DNA of 64,000 nucleotides from an uncultured Duodenibacillus sp. (GCA_944388865.1 CALXKM010000033.1:98054-162053); one strand, 5' to 3'; counted from the first letter of the stretch, positions 36,164 to 45,351 are shown. Notes: generated by a model from the sequence alone, not told the origin. Program-made: numbers and translations.

Positions 36164-38523
36164 GCGGAAAATCCAAGCGCCATGCCGGCAAGGCGAACGA
36201 CGAAGGCGGCAATCCAAGCGATAACGCATTGCACTACAGCCATTGAGACAGCCCAGCCGCCTCCGAGTTCGCGCCTGACAGTAGCAATCGAGGCCACGCA
36301 GGGCGTGTAGAGCAGGCAAAAGACAAGAAGCGCGAGCGCGTTCAAGGGGGTGAGCGCGGCTGCCAGAGCTTCGGTTGAGCCAAAGAGAACCGAAATGGTG
36401 CTCACGACGCTTTCCTTAGCCATAAAACCGCTGATAAGCGAAGTGGTGACGCGCCAGTCGTCAAAGCCCAAGGGTGAGAAGACAGGAGAAATCCAGCCCG
36501 CAACGACCGAGAGCATGCTGCCATGCGAGTCGCCAATCGGGTTGAAGTGAAAGTCAAAGCTTTGCAAAAACCAGATCACGATGGTCGCAACAAAGATCAC
36601 GGTGAAGGCGCGTTCAAGGAAGTCCTTAGCTTTCTCCCACAAGAGCAGCAGGACGTTTTTCGCTCCGGGCAGGCGGTAGTTGGGAAGTTCCATTACGAAG
36701 GGAACGGCTTCTCCTTTAAAGAGCGTGCTGCGCATGATTAAGCCCATCAGCACAGCCATGAGAATCCCCCCGAAGTAGAGCGCAATCATGACGAGAGCGC
36801 CGTTGCCCGGAAAGAAGGCTGCAGTAAAAAACGCGTAGATGGGCAGCTTTGCCGAGCAGCTCATGAAGGGGGTGAGCAAAATCGTCATCTTTCGGTCGCG
36901 CTCCGATGGCAGCGTGCGGCTAGCCATGACGCCGGGAACCGTGCATCCAAATCCGACCAGCATGGGCACGATGCTGCGGCCCGAAAGACCGATGCGGCGC
37001 AGCAGTGTGTCCATGACGAAAGCAACGCGGGCCATATAACCGCTGTCTTCCAGAAACGATAGAAAGAAAAACAGCGTCACGATTGTCGGCAGAAAGCTCA
37101 GCACGCTTCCGACGCCGTTGAAGATGCCGTCAATGATGAGCGAATGCAGCGAGGTGTTGACCTGAGCGCTGGCCAGGGCCGCGTCGGACCATTCTGTAAG
37201 AGCGCCGATGACGAAATCAAGCGCGTCTTGAAACCACACGCCGATCACGTTGAACGTGAGCCAAAAGACAAGCGCCATGATGCCTAAGAAGGCAGGAATG
37301 GCTGTGTACTTGCCCGTTAGCACGCTGTCGATTTCAAGACTTCTGATGTGCTCGCGGCTCACATGCGGGCGCACCACGGTCTGATTGCAGATGCGCTCGA
37401 TGAATGAAAAGCGCATGTCGGCCATGGCTGCGGCGCGATCCAGCCCGCGCTCGGCTTCCATTTGTTTGAGGATATGCTCGATGGTGCGCTTTTCGTTGAT
37501 GTCAAGGTTGAGCTGTTCGAGAATGAGCGCGTCGCCTTCGGCGATTTTGCTTGCGGCAAAACGCACGGGGATGCCTGCGCGCACGGCATGATCTTCAATA
37601 ATGTGCATGATGCCGTGCAGACAGCGGTGCACGGCGCCGCCGTTGTCGCTCGAGTCGCAAAAGTCCTGCACGGCAGGCTTTTCCTGATACTTGGCAATAT
37701 GCAGTGCATGGTCGATGAGCTCTTCGATGCCTTCACCTTTGGCCGCGGCAATCGGCACGACCGGCAGCCCCAGCAGCGCTTCCATTTCGTTGACTCTGAT
37801 TGAGCCGCCGTTGGCAAGCACCTCGTCCATCATGTTGAGCGCAAGCACCATGGGGCGGTCAAGTTCCATGAGTTGCATGGTCAGATAGAGATTGCGCTCA
37901 ATGTTGGTTGCGTCAACGATGTTGATGATGGCCTTGGGGTTTTCTTTGAGAATGAATTCGCGCGTGATGATCTCTTCGCTTGAGTAGGGCGACAGAGAAT
38001 AGATGCCGGGCAGGTCCGTGACGAGAGTGTCGTCGTGGCCGATGATGCGGCCGTCTTTGCGATCGACCGTTACGCCGGGAAAATTGCCTACGTGCTGATT
38101 TGAGCCAGTCAGACGGTTGAAAAGAGTCGTCTTGCCGCAGTTTTGATTGCCTGCAAGAACCAGCGTAAGTTCGGTGCCTTCAGGCAGCGGATTTTCATGG
38201 TCTTTGATATGGTACTTGCCGCCTTCGCCGTAGCCAGGGTGAGAGATGATGGCGTTCTCAGGGGGATTTGCCGGGGTGCTCGAGGCTTCTTTTCTGATGT
38301 TGTCGATGGAAATCTCTCGAGCCTCGGCCGCACGAAGCGTAAGTTCGTAGCTTTTGATGCGAATTTCAATGGGGTCGCCCAGCGGCGCGCGCTTGACCAT
38401 CGTAACGGAAGCGCTCGGGATAAGCCCCATGTCGAGAAAATGCTGGCGCAGCGCGCCTTGTCCGCCGACGCTAGTAACTGTGGCTGTTTTTCCAATGGGA
38501 AGATCGTTCAGAGTAAGAGACAT
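36160..38523 (-). CDS. feoB: FeoA-FeoB fusion, second ferrous iron transporter
   Basis: A 787-aa fusion. Residues 1-75 are a complete FeoA domain (MGLIPSASVTMVKRAPLGDP), then a linker of about 40 residues, then FeoB. G1 is GNQNCGKTT (125-133), the G3 DLPG and G4 NMMD follow, and two Gate regions (GFGCTVPGVMASRTL; SGFMAKESVVSTISVLFG) lie in the membrane part. It imports ferrous iron across the inner membrane. The first Met of the longer frame is a TTG; the ATG at 38523 is preferred. Unlike the feo operon at 9367, no Fur-like palindrome was seen upstream, so regulation may differ. Confidence 0.93.
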   Translation of the reverse strand: MSLTLNDLPIGKTATVTSVGGQGALRQHFLDMGLIPSASVTMVKRAPLGDPIEIRIKSYELTLRAAEAREISIDNIRKEASSTPANPPENAIISHPGYGEGGKYHIKDHENPLPEGTELTLVLAGNQNCGKTTLFNRLTGSNQHVGNFPGVTVDRKDGRIIGHDDTLVTDLPGIYSLSPYSSEEIITREFILKENPKAIINIVDATNIERNLYLTMQLMELDRPMVLALNMMDEVLANGGSIRVNEMEALLGLPVVPIAAAKGEGIEELIDHALHIAKYQEKPAVQDFCDSSDNGGAVHRCLHGIMHIIEDHAVRAGIPVRFAASKIAEGDALILEQLNLDINEKRTIEHILKQMEAERGLDRAAAMADMRFSFIERICNQTVVRPHVSREHIRSLEIDSVLTGKYTAIPAFLGIMALVFWLTFNVIGVWFQDALDFVIGALTEWSDAALASAQVNTSLHSLIIDGIFNGVGSVLSFLPTIVTLFFFLSFLEDSGYMARVAFVMDTLLRRIGLSGRSIVPMLVGFGCTVPGVMASRTLPSERDRKMTILLTPFMSCSAKLPIYAFFTAAFFPGNGALVMIALYFGGILMAVLMGLIMRSTLFKGEAVPFVMELPNYRLPGAKNVLLLLWEKAKDFLERAFTVIFVATIVIWFLQSFDFHFNPIGDSHGSMLSVVAGWISPVFSPLGFDDWRVTTSLISGFMAKESVVSTISVLFGSTEALAAALTPLNALALLVFCLLYTPCVASIATVRRELGGGWAVSMAVVQCVIAWIAAFVVRLAGMALGFSA

Positions 38524-38789
38524 CAAAAGTTACCAAAAAGCTGAAAATGTCGATAAGGAAGGCTTTTGCAGACGTGCAAGAACGATGGCGCCCCCTTGAA
38601 AACACTCGAATTTTCGGGACCTGTATTTTACGGCAGCAAGTTGTGCTTGAGGTTTACAATTCTTCGTAAATGCCTCTTTTTAAGCGGAATCAGCGGGCAG
38701 CCTTTGCTCTGACGGGCAAGCGGCTGACGCAAGGCATTGACAAGAAAAACAAAGAGAAGAGAAAGAAGCTTCTCAAAGGTGTTTGAGCC

Positions 38790-39959
38790 GTGATTTTGCG
38801 CATCATTTGCTTTGCCATGCTGCTCAACGCTACCTTCATGAGTCTGCGCGTCATCGTGAGCTTGGATGCATTGGCTGACGGGGCGGCTCCTTCAGAGGTT
38901 GGCGTGCTGATGGCGCTTTTGTGCTTTTTCCCCGTGTTTCTGGCTATTCCCTGTGGGCGCTGGATTGACAAAACGGGGTTCCATCGACCAGTGCTCACAA
39001 CGGCAGGGCTTTTCATCACTGCTGCATCGTTGCCAATTTTGTTTGCCGGCAAAACTTACGGCTTGTGGCCGTTATATGCCGGCTGCATCGCAAATGGCTT
39101 GGGTTCAATGATTCTTGCCATTAGTTCCAACTATTTGGTTGGGGCGGCTTCCGTTGGGAGAAATCGTACGCAGATGTTTGCCTGGCTCACCATGGGCAAT
39201 TCTGTCGCAGGATTGAGTTCTCCCATTGTGGCAGGACACATCATTGACGCTTGGGGTTTTTCGGCTGCCTATGCAACGGCCGGTGCGTTTTCCGTGCTTG
39301 GTCTCATCGTGTATTTGATCACTTCTCGTGAGCTTTTCACGATCAAGCTGCCGCCGCCCAGAAAATTTGCCCGCCACTCAACGGATCTTCTCAAGGATCC
39401 CGTTATGGGGCGCATTCTCGTTGTTTCGGCTGTTGTGTCAATGGGATGGGATCTGGAGACGTTTATGTTTCCAGTTTACGGTCATGCTGCAGGGCTTACG
39501 GCCTCGGACATCGGCTGGCTGGTGGGGACGTTTTACGCGGCTACGTTTTTAGTGCGGTTTGCTCAGTCGGGCTTGGCAAAAATTTTCACTGACTGGCATT
39601 GCCTGACGTTTTGTCTGCTTGTGAGCGCTGCAGGCTATCTGCTTTTCCCAAACTTCACAAGCATGGCGCCGCTTCTTGCGATAGCTTTTGCTCTGGGGCT
39701 GGGGCTTGGCGTTGCCAACCCGAGCATTCTGAGTCTGCTGCAAAGTCACGCGCCGGCTGGGCGTGCGGCAGAGGCCTTCGGCATTCGTTCGACGCTGTCA
39801 AACTTCACGCACTTTGCGTTGCCTATGGCCTATGGCACGATCCTTGCGGCCATGAGCGTTGCATCGCTTTTTTACTGCTGCTCTGGTTTGATGCTCGTTA
39901 CGACGGCGCTGACGGTGTTCGTCAAGGAAAAAAAGAACTCTCAGTCCGATGAGACTTAG
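38790..39959 (+). CDS. MFS transporter
   Basis: A 389-aa permease with about 12 hydrophobic segments. Motif A-like residues appear in GRWIDKTGFHRP after helix 2. The second half begins near residue 205 (MGRILVVSAVVSMGWDLETF). No substrate can be assigned; such YfcJ/YnfM-like or tetracycline-like carriers are often efflux pumps. Translation starts at a GTG at 38790 with AAAGGTG upstream. It is divergent from feoAB and convergent with marC. Confidence 0.82.
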   Translation: MILRIICFAMLLNATFMSLRVIVSLDALADGAAPSEVGVLMALLCFFPVFLAIPCGRWIDKTGFHRPVLTTAGLFITAASLPILFAGKTYGLWPLYAGCIANGLGSMILAISSNYLVGAASVGRNRTQMFAWLTMGNSVAGLSSPIVAGHIIDAWGFSAAYATAGAFSVLGLIVYLITSRELFTIKLPPPRKFARHSTDLLKDPVMGRILVVSAVVSMGWDLETFMFPVYGHAAGLTASDIGWLVGTFYAATFLVRFAQSGLAKIFTDWHCLTFCLLVSAAGYLLFPNFTSMAPLLAIAFALGLGLGVANPSILSLLQSHAPAGRAAEAFGIRSTLSNFTHFALPMAYGTILAAMSVASLFYCCSGLMLVTTALTVFVKEKKNSQSDET

Positions 39960-39993
39960 AAAGAGGCCGCCTGCAAACAAGATTTTTTGGAGC

Positions 39994-40602
39994 TTAAGCG
40001 GCGGGTTTAAGAAATGCGGCCACGCCCGTAAAAATCATTTGGCAGGACAAAGCGGCCAGAATGAGCCCAGTAATTTTCGAGAGCATCGACAGACCGCTTC
40101 TGCCGATGAGTCGCTTGATGTATTGAGCGCTCAAAAGCAAAATGCCGACGCATAAAACAGCTAGAGTCACCGCGCCTGCGGTCCAGGCAAGTCCTGCATA
40201 GCCTTGTGCTTCGCTGCCCATGACGAGAAGCGCGCCGACGGCGCCGGGCCCCAAGGCCGTGGGAATGGCCAGAGGAACGATGGCCAGGTCCATGATGGAT
40301 GCTTTGGAAGCAGGCAGTTGAAACTTGCCTTCGACCAAAGAAACCGCCGTTAAGAAAAGCAGTGACCCTGCCCCGATGCGAAAGGCATCCACCGTAATGC
40401 CGAAAAGCGCAAAGATTGTATCGCCGAAAAATAAGAGCACGATGCTGATGATCACCATGCCGATTGTGGAGCGCAGAGCAAGCGCACGGCGCACGGCATC
40501 GCTTTCGTATTCCGTCATCGCCAAAAAAACAGCAATGACGAAAAAGGGCGTAAGGATGAAGAAAAACTTGACGTATACAGCAAAGAATTCGGCAAGCGTC
40601 AT
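39994..40602 (-). CDS. MarC family integral membrane protein
   Basis: A 202-aa protein with six hydrophobic segments and the MarC/UPF0056 pattern (FFILTPFFVIAVFLAMT at the start, ATALGPGAVGALLVMG in the middle, and the final RSGLSMLSKITGLILAALSCQMIFTG, close to the family C-terminus). The function is unknown; it was named after the mar locus but is not required for resistance. The ATG at 40602 has a weak ribosome site. Confidence 0.88.
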   Translation of the reverse strand: MTLAEFFAVYVKFFFILTPFFVIAVFLAMTEYESDAVRRALALRSTIGMVIISIVLLFFGDTIFALFGITVDAFRIGAGSLLFLTAVSLVEGKFQLPASKASIMDLAIVPLAIPTALGPGAVGALLVMGSEAQGYAGLAWTAGAVTLAVLCVGILLLSAQYIKRLIGRSGLSMLSKITGLILAALSCQMIFTGVAAFLKPAA

Positions 40603-40798
40603 GGATCAAACACCGAATGCAAAGTAGTGTGTTGTCGTCGTCGACCTGTCTGCAGGAAAAGCTGCTTTTGCAAGCGCTCTAGGCAGGTGAGCGGCAGAAA
40701 AGTCTAAAACAGCTTCGAATTGTAGTTTGAGCGAGTGACAAAACGCGTGAACTGATCTCTTTCTTGGGCTTTGCGTGCAGACGTCTGAGGCGCTCGTC

Positions 40799-41335
40799 TC
40801 AATAATTCTTCCTTTGGGAGCGCATGTGTTTGACGAGCGTGCAGGCCGCCCAGGCGCACAGACTGCCAACGATGGCGCCGACGATGATGTCGCTAGGAAA
40901 ATGCACAAACAGATAGAGTCTGGAAAAAGCCATGAGGGCGGCAAATAAAAGCGCTGGAATTCCCAGGCGAGGATAAAAGACAGCAAGCGCAGTCGCTGCG
41001 GCAAAGGAGCTCGTCGTGTGACCTGAGGGAAAAGAGAAGTCGGGCGGACAGGTGATCAAAGACATGCCCTCAACGAGATCGCAGGGCCTGAGACGCTCAA
41101 AAAGGGGCTTCATCGTCAGATTGCAGACGAGGTAGCCAAACAGCAGCGATGTCAGCATCGAAATGCCGGCCAGACGTGTTTTGACGAAAAATGCAAAGGC
41201 AAGCGAAACAGCAATCCAAATGAATCCGAAGTCTCCCATGCGGCTTACGGCAAGCAGCACGGCATCAATGCTTGGATGCGCTGCAGCTTCCTGAATGGCG
41301 TCAAGAACGGAGAGCTCAAAAGCGACGTGAGGCAT
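40799..41335 (-). CDS. PAP2-family membrane phosphatase
   Basis: A 178-aa lipid phosphatase of the phosphatidic acid phosphatase 2 type, acting on the periplasmic face on phosphatidate, PG-phosphate or undecaprenyl pyrophosphate. All three motifs are present: KPLFERLRP (C1), PSGHTTSS (C2), and SRLYLFVHFPSD (C3, with catalytic His). Membrane segments surround them. The ATG at 41335 begins MPHVAFELSVLDAIQ, the usual family start; the longer frame to 41464 adds a basic sequence without similarity. Which lipid it uses cannot be told. Confidence 0.88.
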   Translation of the reverse strand: MPHVAFELSVLDAIQEAAAHPSIDAVLLAVSRMGDFGFIWIAVSLAFAFFVKTRLAGISMLTSLLFGYLVCNLTMKPLFERLRPCDLVEGMSLITCPPDFSFPSGHTTSSFAAATALAVFYPRLGIPALLFAALMAFSRLYLFVHFPSDIIVGAIVGSLCAWAACTLVKHMRSQRKNY

Positions 41336-41580
41336 GCCTGAAAATATGACGAAGTGATGACAAAGCGATCCTATTGTGACACGCCGATGACGGGAAAAAT
41401 AAAGGTGTCTGCACACAAAAATTGCAAAAAAATGTTGTTGTGAGAAAGAAATTTGTTTCAGCATCCTTGTTCGGCGTTTTTTGTCACATTTGGTCTATAT
41501 AGTGCCGACATGAGCGTTGAATTGACTCGGCGCCCGGCCCTGAGACTCATCTTTTTCGCCTTTCGGCAAAGGAAACACTG

Positions 41581-41817
41581 ATGAACAGACGACAACTGCT
41601 TATGCTCTTGGCGGCTGCCGGCCTGACGATGCCTTTGCAGGTTGCGCATGCCGACGACGATGACGACGATGATGATGATCGTTGGGACGATGATGACGAC
41701 GATGACGATGATGACGACGATGACGATGATGACGACGACGATGATGATCGCCGCCGTCGCCGCGGGCGCAGAAAACGCCGCCGTCGTGATGACGATGATG
41801 ACGATGATGACGACTAA
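41581..41817 (+). CDS. exported Asp/Arg-only low-complexity protein
   Basis: A 78-aa protein with a clear export signal (MNRRQLLMLLAAAGLTMPLQ, then VAHA cleavage). It carries a twin-arginine start (NRRQLL), so Tat export is possible. The mature part is almost purely Asp and Arg: 9 Asp, Arg-Trp, 21 Asp, a 13-residue basic block (Arg with one Gly and one Lys), then 9 Asp. Asp is coded by mixed GAT and GAC. AAAGGAAAC precedes the ATG and a terminator follows, so it has the parts of an expressed gene. Cation (Ca2+, Mg2+ or metal) binding is a guess from charge. Confidence 0.7.
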   Translation: MNRRQLLMLLAAAGLTMPLQVAHADDDDDDDDDRWDDDDDDDDDDDDDDDDDDDDDRRRRRGRRKRRRRDDDDDDDDD

Positions 41818-41859
41818 TCATCTCGCATGACCCAAAGAGGCTCATTTTTGAATGCTTTT

Positions 41860-41897
41860 GCGCCGGTATTCGAAAGTTTTCGAACCGGCGCTTTGCT
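41860..41897 (+). terminator. terminator after the Asp-rich gene
   Basis: GCGCCGGT (41860-41867) pairs with ACCGGCGC (41884-41891) with an inner CGAAA/TTTCG pairing, then TTTGCTTT. Confidence 0.65.
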
Positions 41898-41959
41898 TTG
41901 CGTGCATTCGCTCAAAAAGGTGCTGAAGAACGCTAAGACCAGCCCAATTTGGGAAGGCC

Positions 41960-41996
41960 AAAGAAGAAAGCCGACCGTATCAAGCGGCCGGCCGGC
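41960..41996 (-). terminator. terminator of the HD-domain gene
   Basis: On the minus strand GCCGGCCG (41996-41989) pairs with CGGTCGGC (41977-41970, one G-T pair) and is followed by TTTCTTCTTT. It lies 28 bases after the stop of the HD-domain gene. Confidence 0.6.
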
Positions 41997-42023
41997 AAAT
42001 GTGCTCAGTTTGCTGACAGAGGC

Positions 42024-43130
42024 TTACTTCTTCACGACGCGGGCAACTTCAGAGGCAAAAGCTTTCTCGCCCTGGCTCGAGAGAATGCCGTACAGGCGCA
42101 TGGCCGTGAGGTTGGACATGACGTAGTTTCTAAAGGAGTTGAGCTGCTGCGCATCTGAGAGCTCGTAGTTTTCCTTGGCAAGCTTTACGAGCGCGGCGGC
42201 AGTCCACTGACAGGCCGAGGACGAGATTACAAAGTCGTGATCGGCCAGATGCACGACCCAGCCTTCAATGCGGCGCGGCAGCGGCAGGGTGTTGCCCGAC
42301 TTGTCAAGCAGACCGCTCTTGATCGGGTCAACGCCGGCAATGATGCTTGCAGCCTTGATCCAGCCCACGACAAGCTTTTCACCAGCGGGCGTGGCGGGAT
42401 GTTCATGGGCGCAGGCCTGAGCGACGACAACCTGAGAGGGAACCTTGCGCGCAATTGACTCGGCAATAGAGAGCACATGGTGCTCGCCCGTGGCGGCAAG
42501 CTGCAGCTCCTTGCGGCATGAGTGGCCGTCCTGCCAGGCAAAGACCCAGGGTTTGTGCAGATCATGCAGAATTTCGCCGCCGACGGCCGCATCGTAGTCA
42601 AGCGTCAGCCCATTGACGTCCATATAATTCTTCACTAGAGCCTGAGCCGATACGACATTCAGAGCCGTGTGCGTGACAAGGCCGCCCGGATAGGCATGGT
42701 GAGAAGCGTAGCCGGAGCCAGGAGCAGACCAGAATGGCTGGGGGCTTTGTTCGGGGTTCTTGACAGGCGGGAAGACTTCCTTGCGCGCCGGATCGATGAA
42801 TCCTTCTTTCTGCAGACGTGCAAGTATTTCCTTCTCATTGCCCTTGGCAATAGTGGGAGCCGGGTTTTCCAAGATGGCCAGAGTCGTGCTGCGCAGCGCG
42901 CTGTCGTGAAGCTGTTTGGCTGCATCGACGATGACGCGGTAAGCAGCCTGAACGACAACGCTCTCCTTGGCGATCTGCACGTCGCTCATGGAAAGAACGT
43001 CGGCGACGGCATGCTGCGTCTTGGGAGCGGCGGCAAGCGCTTCAATGTTGAACGTGCTCGCGCACAGTCCTCCTCCGATGGCAAGAAGGGCTGAGCTCGA
43101 AAGAAAATGACGGCGGGAAATTTCAGGCAT
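42024..43130 (-). CDS. Tat-exported HD-domain protein
   Basis: A 368-aa protein that starts with a twin-arginine signal (SRRHFLSSSALLAIGGG, cleavage probably near ALAAA at about 35), so it should be folded in the cytoplasm and exported to the periplasm. The mature part has an HD phosphohydrolase-like core: HHAYPGGLVTHT, GGEILHDLHKPW and a later HEHPATP, which together could bind two metals. HD domains usually hydrolyse nucleotides or phosphodiesters; periplasmic ones are rare. The ATG at 43130 puts the RR motif six residues in; the frame to 43172 is an unlikely extension. Substrate unknown. Confidence 0.72.
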   Translation of the reverse strand: MPEISRRHFLSSSALLAIGGGLCASTFNIEALAAAPKTQHAVADVLSMSDVQIAKESVVVQAAYRVIVDAAKQLHDSALRSTTLAILENPAPTIAKGNEKEILARLQKEGFIDPARKEVFPPVKNPEQSPQPFWSAPGSGYASHHAYPGGLVTHTALNVVSAQALVKNYMDVNGLTLDYDAAVGGEILHDLHKPWVFAWQDGHSCRKELQLAATGEHHVLSIAESIARKVPSQVVVAQACAHEHPATPAGEKLVVGWIKAASIIAGVDPIKSGLLDKSGNTLPLPRRIEGWVVHLADHDFVISSSACQWTAAALVKLAKENYELSDAQQLNSFRNYVMSNLTAMRLYGILSSQGEKAFASEVARVVKK

Positions 43131-43326
43131 GGGGTCCTCGTATTCGTGTGTTGTTCGACGAATCCAATTCACTTGATTCGTACCGCCATTTTGAAGCCCG
43201 AATATTTCAGATCCTCGTTGTTTTTATGACGCAGTCGTGAATAATGATTAAGGCCAATAGGTGGTTTCACGTAGGGATGAAAATTAATAAAAGTTTGAAT
43301 AATCAATCTTGATATTTTGATCAGAG

Positions 43327-43362
43327 AAAACTGCCGGTCTGAGCGCATGACTCAGCCGGCAG
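43327..43362 (-). terminator. terminator of the ABC permease gene
   Basis: CTGCCGG-CTGAG pairs with CTCAG-a-CCGGCAG (43351-43362 with 43331-43343, one bulge) and TTTTCTC follows on the minus strand. The remainder of 43131-43326 is an AT-rich intergenic stretch with no gene, presumably the HD-gene promoter. Confidence 0.75.
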
Positions 43363-43402
43363 CTGGCAGCGTTCAGTTCTGCTCGTCAATGTTTTCGATC
43401 TG

Positions 43403-44647
43403 TCAAACGAGCCTGCTTCTGCCGACGGCAGCCGCAGGCAGCAATGCAAAGACGGCGCCGGATACAATCACGACGGCAAGCATGGCAAATTCATCAAGTC
43501 CCAGCGAGGGCATCATGGAAATGCCTGTTTGCGAAGCAATGACAAAGCCTGCGGCAACAGATAAGGCCGTTCCCAGAATCAGTGCGCCTAAGCATGCGAG
43601 CACAATAGCCAATTCAATTGAAGTCCAGACGCAAGCCAAAATGAAGCGACGAGGCGCGCCCATCGTGCGCAGCAGCCGTAGATCTTTTTCGCGCAGTTTG
43701 GCAAGAACAAAGCCGGTAAGCAGTGCTGCCGCAAGCGACGTTGTCACTGAGCATGCGGCAAAGGCTTTGAGCGCAGAGGCTGCCGCAGCGAACACTGCAA
43801 AAAGTTCAATTAAGGCTTCACCCGTAAAGACAGCCATCAGATTGACGATGGTGCCGTCGGGGGCGGCCGCTGATGTTTTGAGCAGATGCTGACGAATGCG
43901 ATAGGCTCCGGCCATGTTGGTGGGCTTGACGACAAGAGCCGAAGCCCCGGGGAGCTTTGAGAGATCTCCTTTAAGCCAGGTCTCAATTTCCTCGTGTTTG
44001 TGTCCTTTATGAGAGGCTTGCTCGGAGGTAGCTGCATGTTGACCATGCATGGACCATAGGGCCTCGATCGGCACGAGCACCGCGCGATCCCAGGGCGTTC
44101 CGGTCTCCGGGAGAATGCCCACGATTTTGAAGCTTTCCTTGTGATCGTGTCCGAGAGCTGCGCTCATGCCGTGGCCGGGATGAAATTCATCGTTGATAGA
44201 AAAGCCTGCATGGATGCCGGCCACGGCCTCAAAAGGCTTTTCAAAGCTGCGGCCTTCAAGAAGCGCTCTTTTTCCGGCCTGATCGACGAACACGCGCGTT
44301 GTGCCCACAAGCGAGGCTCTGCCTGCTCTGTCGCCGAAGGCCAAAGGAGCAGCCCAGCTGATGTCGGAACTTTTGGGCGAGAGGTTGCTCAGCACTGGCA
44401 TCGGAACCAAGCTCAGCATTTCGTCGCGCAGATAGACTGTGCCAAGAAGAAGTGCTGAGCGGCTTCCCTTGGCACCGACCAAAATGTCGAACTGATCGGC
44501 TGCGCGAATCGTCGAATTCTTGACCATGCGTTCGGTTTGAATGACTGAGACGGCCACGGCTAAAGCTAGGGCAAGCAGCAGCGTCAGCCCAAAGAAAATT
44601 CCTTTGGATTGGCGCAGTTCTCCCTTTAGAAAGAGAAAAACGTTCAT
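43403..44647 (-). CDS. FtsX/MacB-type ABC transporter permease with His-rich extracytoplasmic domain
   Basis: A 414-aa permease with one N-terminal helix, a large extracytoplasmic domain (about 40-265) and three C-terminal helices, the FtsX/LolE/MacB topology. The extracytoplasmic part is rich in His: HAGFSINDEFHPGHG, GHDHKE, and HGQHAATSEQASHKGHKHEE, suggesting metal (zinc or copper) contact. It is co-encoded with the ATPase (4-base overlap) and a small exported protein. A similar trio is, from memory, the Zur-regulated PA4063-PA4066 group of Pseudomonas, so a zinc role is a reasonable guess; no Zur box was found here. Confidence 0.85.
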   Translation of the reverse strand: MNVFLFLKGELRQSKGIFFGLTLLLALALAVAVSVIQTERMVKNSTIRAADQFDILVGAKGSRSALLLGTVYLRDEMLSLVPMPVLSNLSPKSSDISWAAPLAFGDRAGRASLVGTTRVFVDQAGKRALLEGRSFEKPFEAVAGIHAGFSINDEFHPGHGMSAALGHDHKESFKIVGILPETGTPWDRAVLVPIEALWSMHGQHAATSEQASHKGHKHEEIETWLKGDLSKLPGASALVVKPTNMAGAYRIRQHLLKTSAAAPDGTIVNLMAVFTGEALIELFAVFAAAASALKAFAACSVTTSLAAALLTGFVLAKLREKDLRLLRTMGAPRRFILACVWTSIELAIVLACLGALILGTALSVAAGFVIASQTGISMMPSLGLDEFAMLAVVIVSGAVFALLPAAAVGRSRLV

Positions 44648-45351
44648 AAAAAATTCCTCAATTGCGGCTCATTTTCCAGCCACAGCCAGCGGCCCTGATG
44701 CATGCGGGCGCGCAGTGGGAATTTTTCAGCCAAATCGTTGTCGTGCGTGATGACAAAAAGCGTCGCGCCAAGCTCTTTGCTGCTTTCAATGAGAGCCTGC
44801 GTGACGTGCTGGGCATTGACTTCATCTAGGCTTGCCGTGGGCTCGTCGGCAAAGATAACTTTTGGGCTCCCCATCAGCATGCGCGCCAAGGCCGTGCGCT
44901 GCATTTCTCCTCGGGAGAGATGTTTGGCGGGGGTGTCGGCACGAATGCCGAAGCGATCAAGAAGTTCACGCGCGCGCTGTTGCGCTGAAGTTGAGATGCA
45001 TCCTTTGAAAGTTTCGGGCAAAAGCACGTTTTCAACTGCTGTAAGTCCTTCGAGCAGCCCAAAGTCCTGAAAGAGAAAACCACAGTTTTCTCCGCGCCAA
45101 GCATCGCGGTTGGTTTCGTTTAAGTCAGAAACGATGGTTTTGCCCCAGCGCACCAATCCTATATCGGAGCGAATGATGCCGCTTAGAACTTTAAGCAGGG
45201 TGGTTTTGCCGGCTCCTGATGAGCCTTGAAGCGCCAGTCTGCTTCCCTGCGCAATTTTGAGTCGCTCAATTGAGAGGATGGTGCGCACGCCCAGACCGTC
45301 GACGGTTTTGTAAATGATGTCGCGCGCTTCAAGATCAAAGTGCTCATGCAT
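44644..45351 (-). CDS. ABC transporter ATP-binding protein (LolD/MacB type)
   Basis: A 235-aa nucleotide-binding subunit. Walker A is GSSGAGKTT (about 43-51), the signature is LSRGEMQRTALARML, Walker B with the catalytic Glu is VIFADEPTASLD, and the switch His is in FVITHDNDLA. It drives the FtsX-type permease encoded immediately downstream, whose GTG/ATG overlaps this gene's end. Such mechanotransmission pumps usually move lipoproteins or substrates outside the membrane. Confidence 0.92.
   Translation of the reverse strand: MHEHFDLEARDIIYKTVDGLGVRTILSIERLKIAQGSRLALQGSSGAGKTTLLKVLSGIIRSDIGLVRWGKTIVSDLNETNRDAWRGENCGFLFQDFGLLEGLTAVENVLLPETFKGCISTSAQQRARELLDRFGIRADTPAKHLSRGEMQRTALARMLMGSPKVIFADEPTASLDEVNAQHVTQALIESSKELGATLFVITHDNDLAEKFPLRARMHQGRWLWLENEPQLRNFL

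Noticed and set aside
41600-41845. His-rich minus frame opposite the Asp-rich gene
   Set aside because: It is the complement of GAT/GAC repeats, giving His and Arg; it has no signal peptide or ribosome site.
43300-43326. Possible FNR box (TTGATATTTTGATCA) upstream of the HD-domain gene
   Set aside because: The half-sites do not have the needed TTGAT-N4-ATCAA arrangement; only AT-rich similarity remains.
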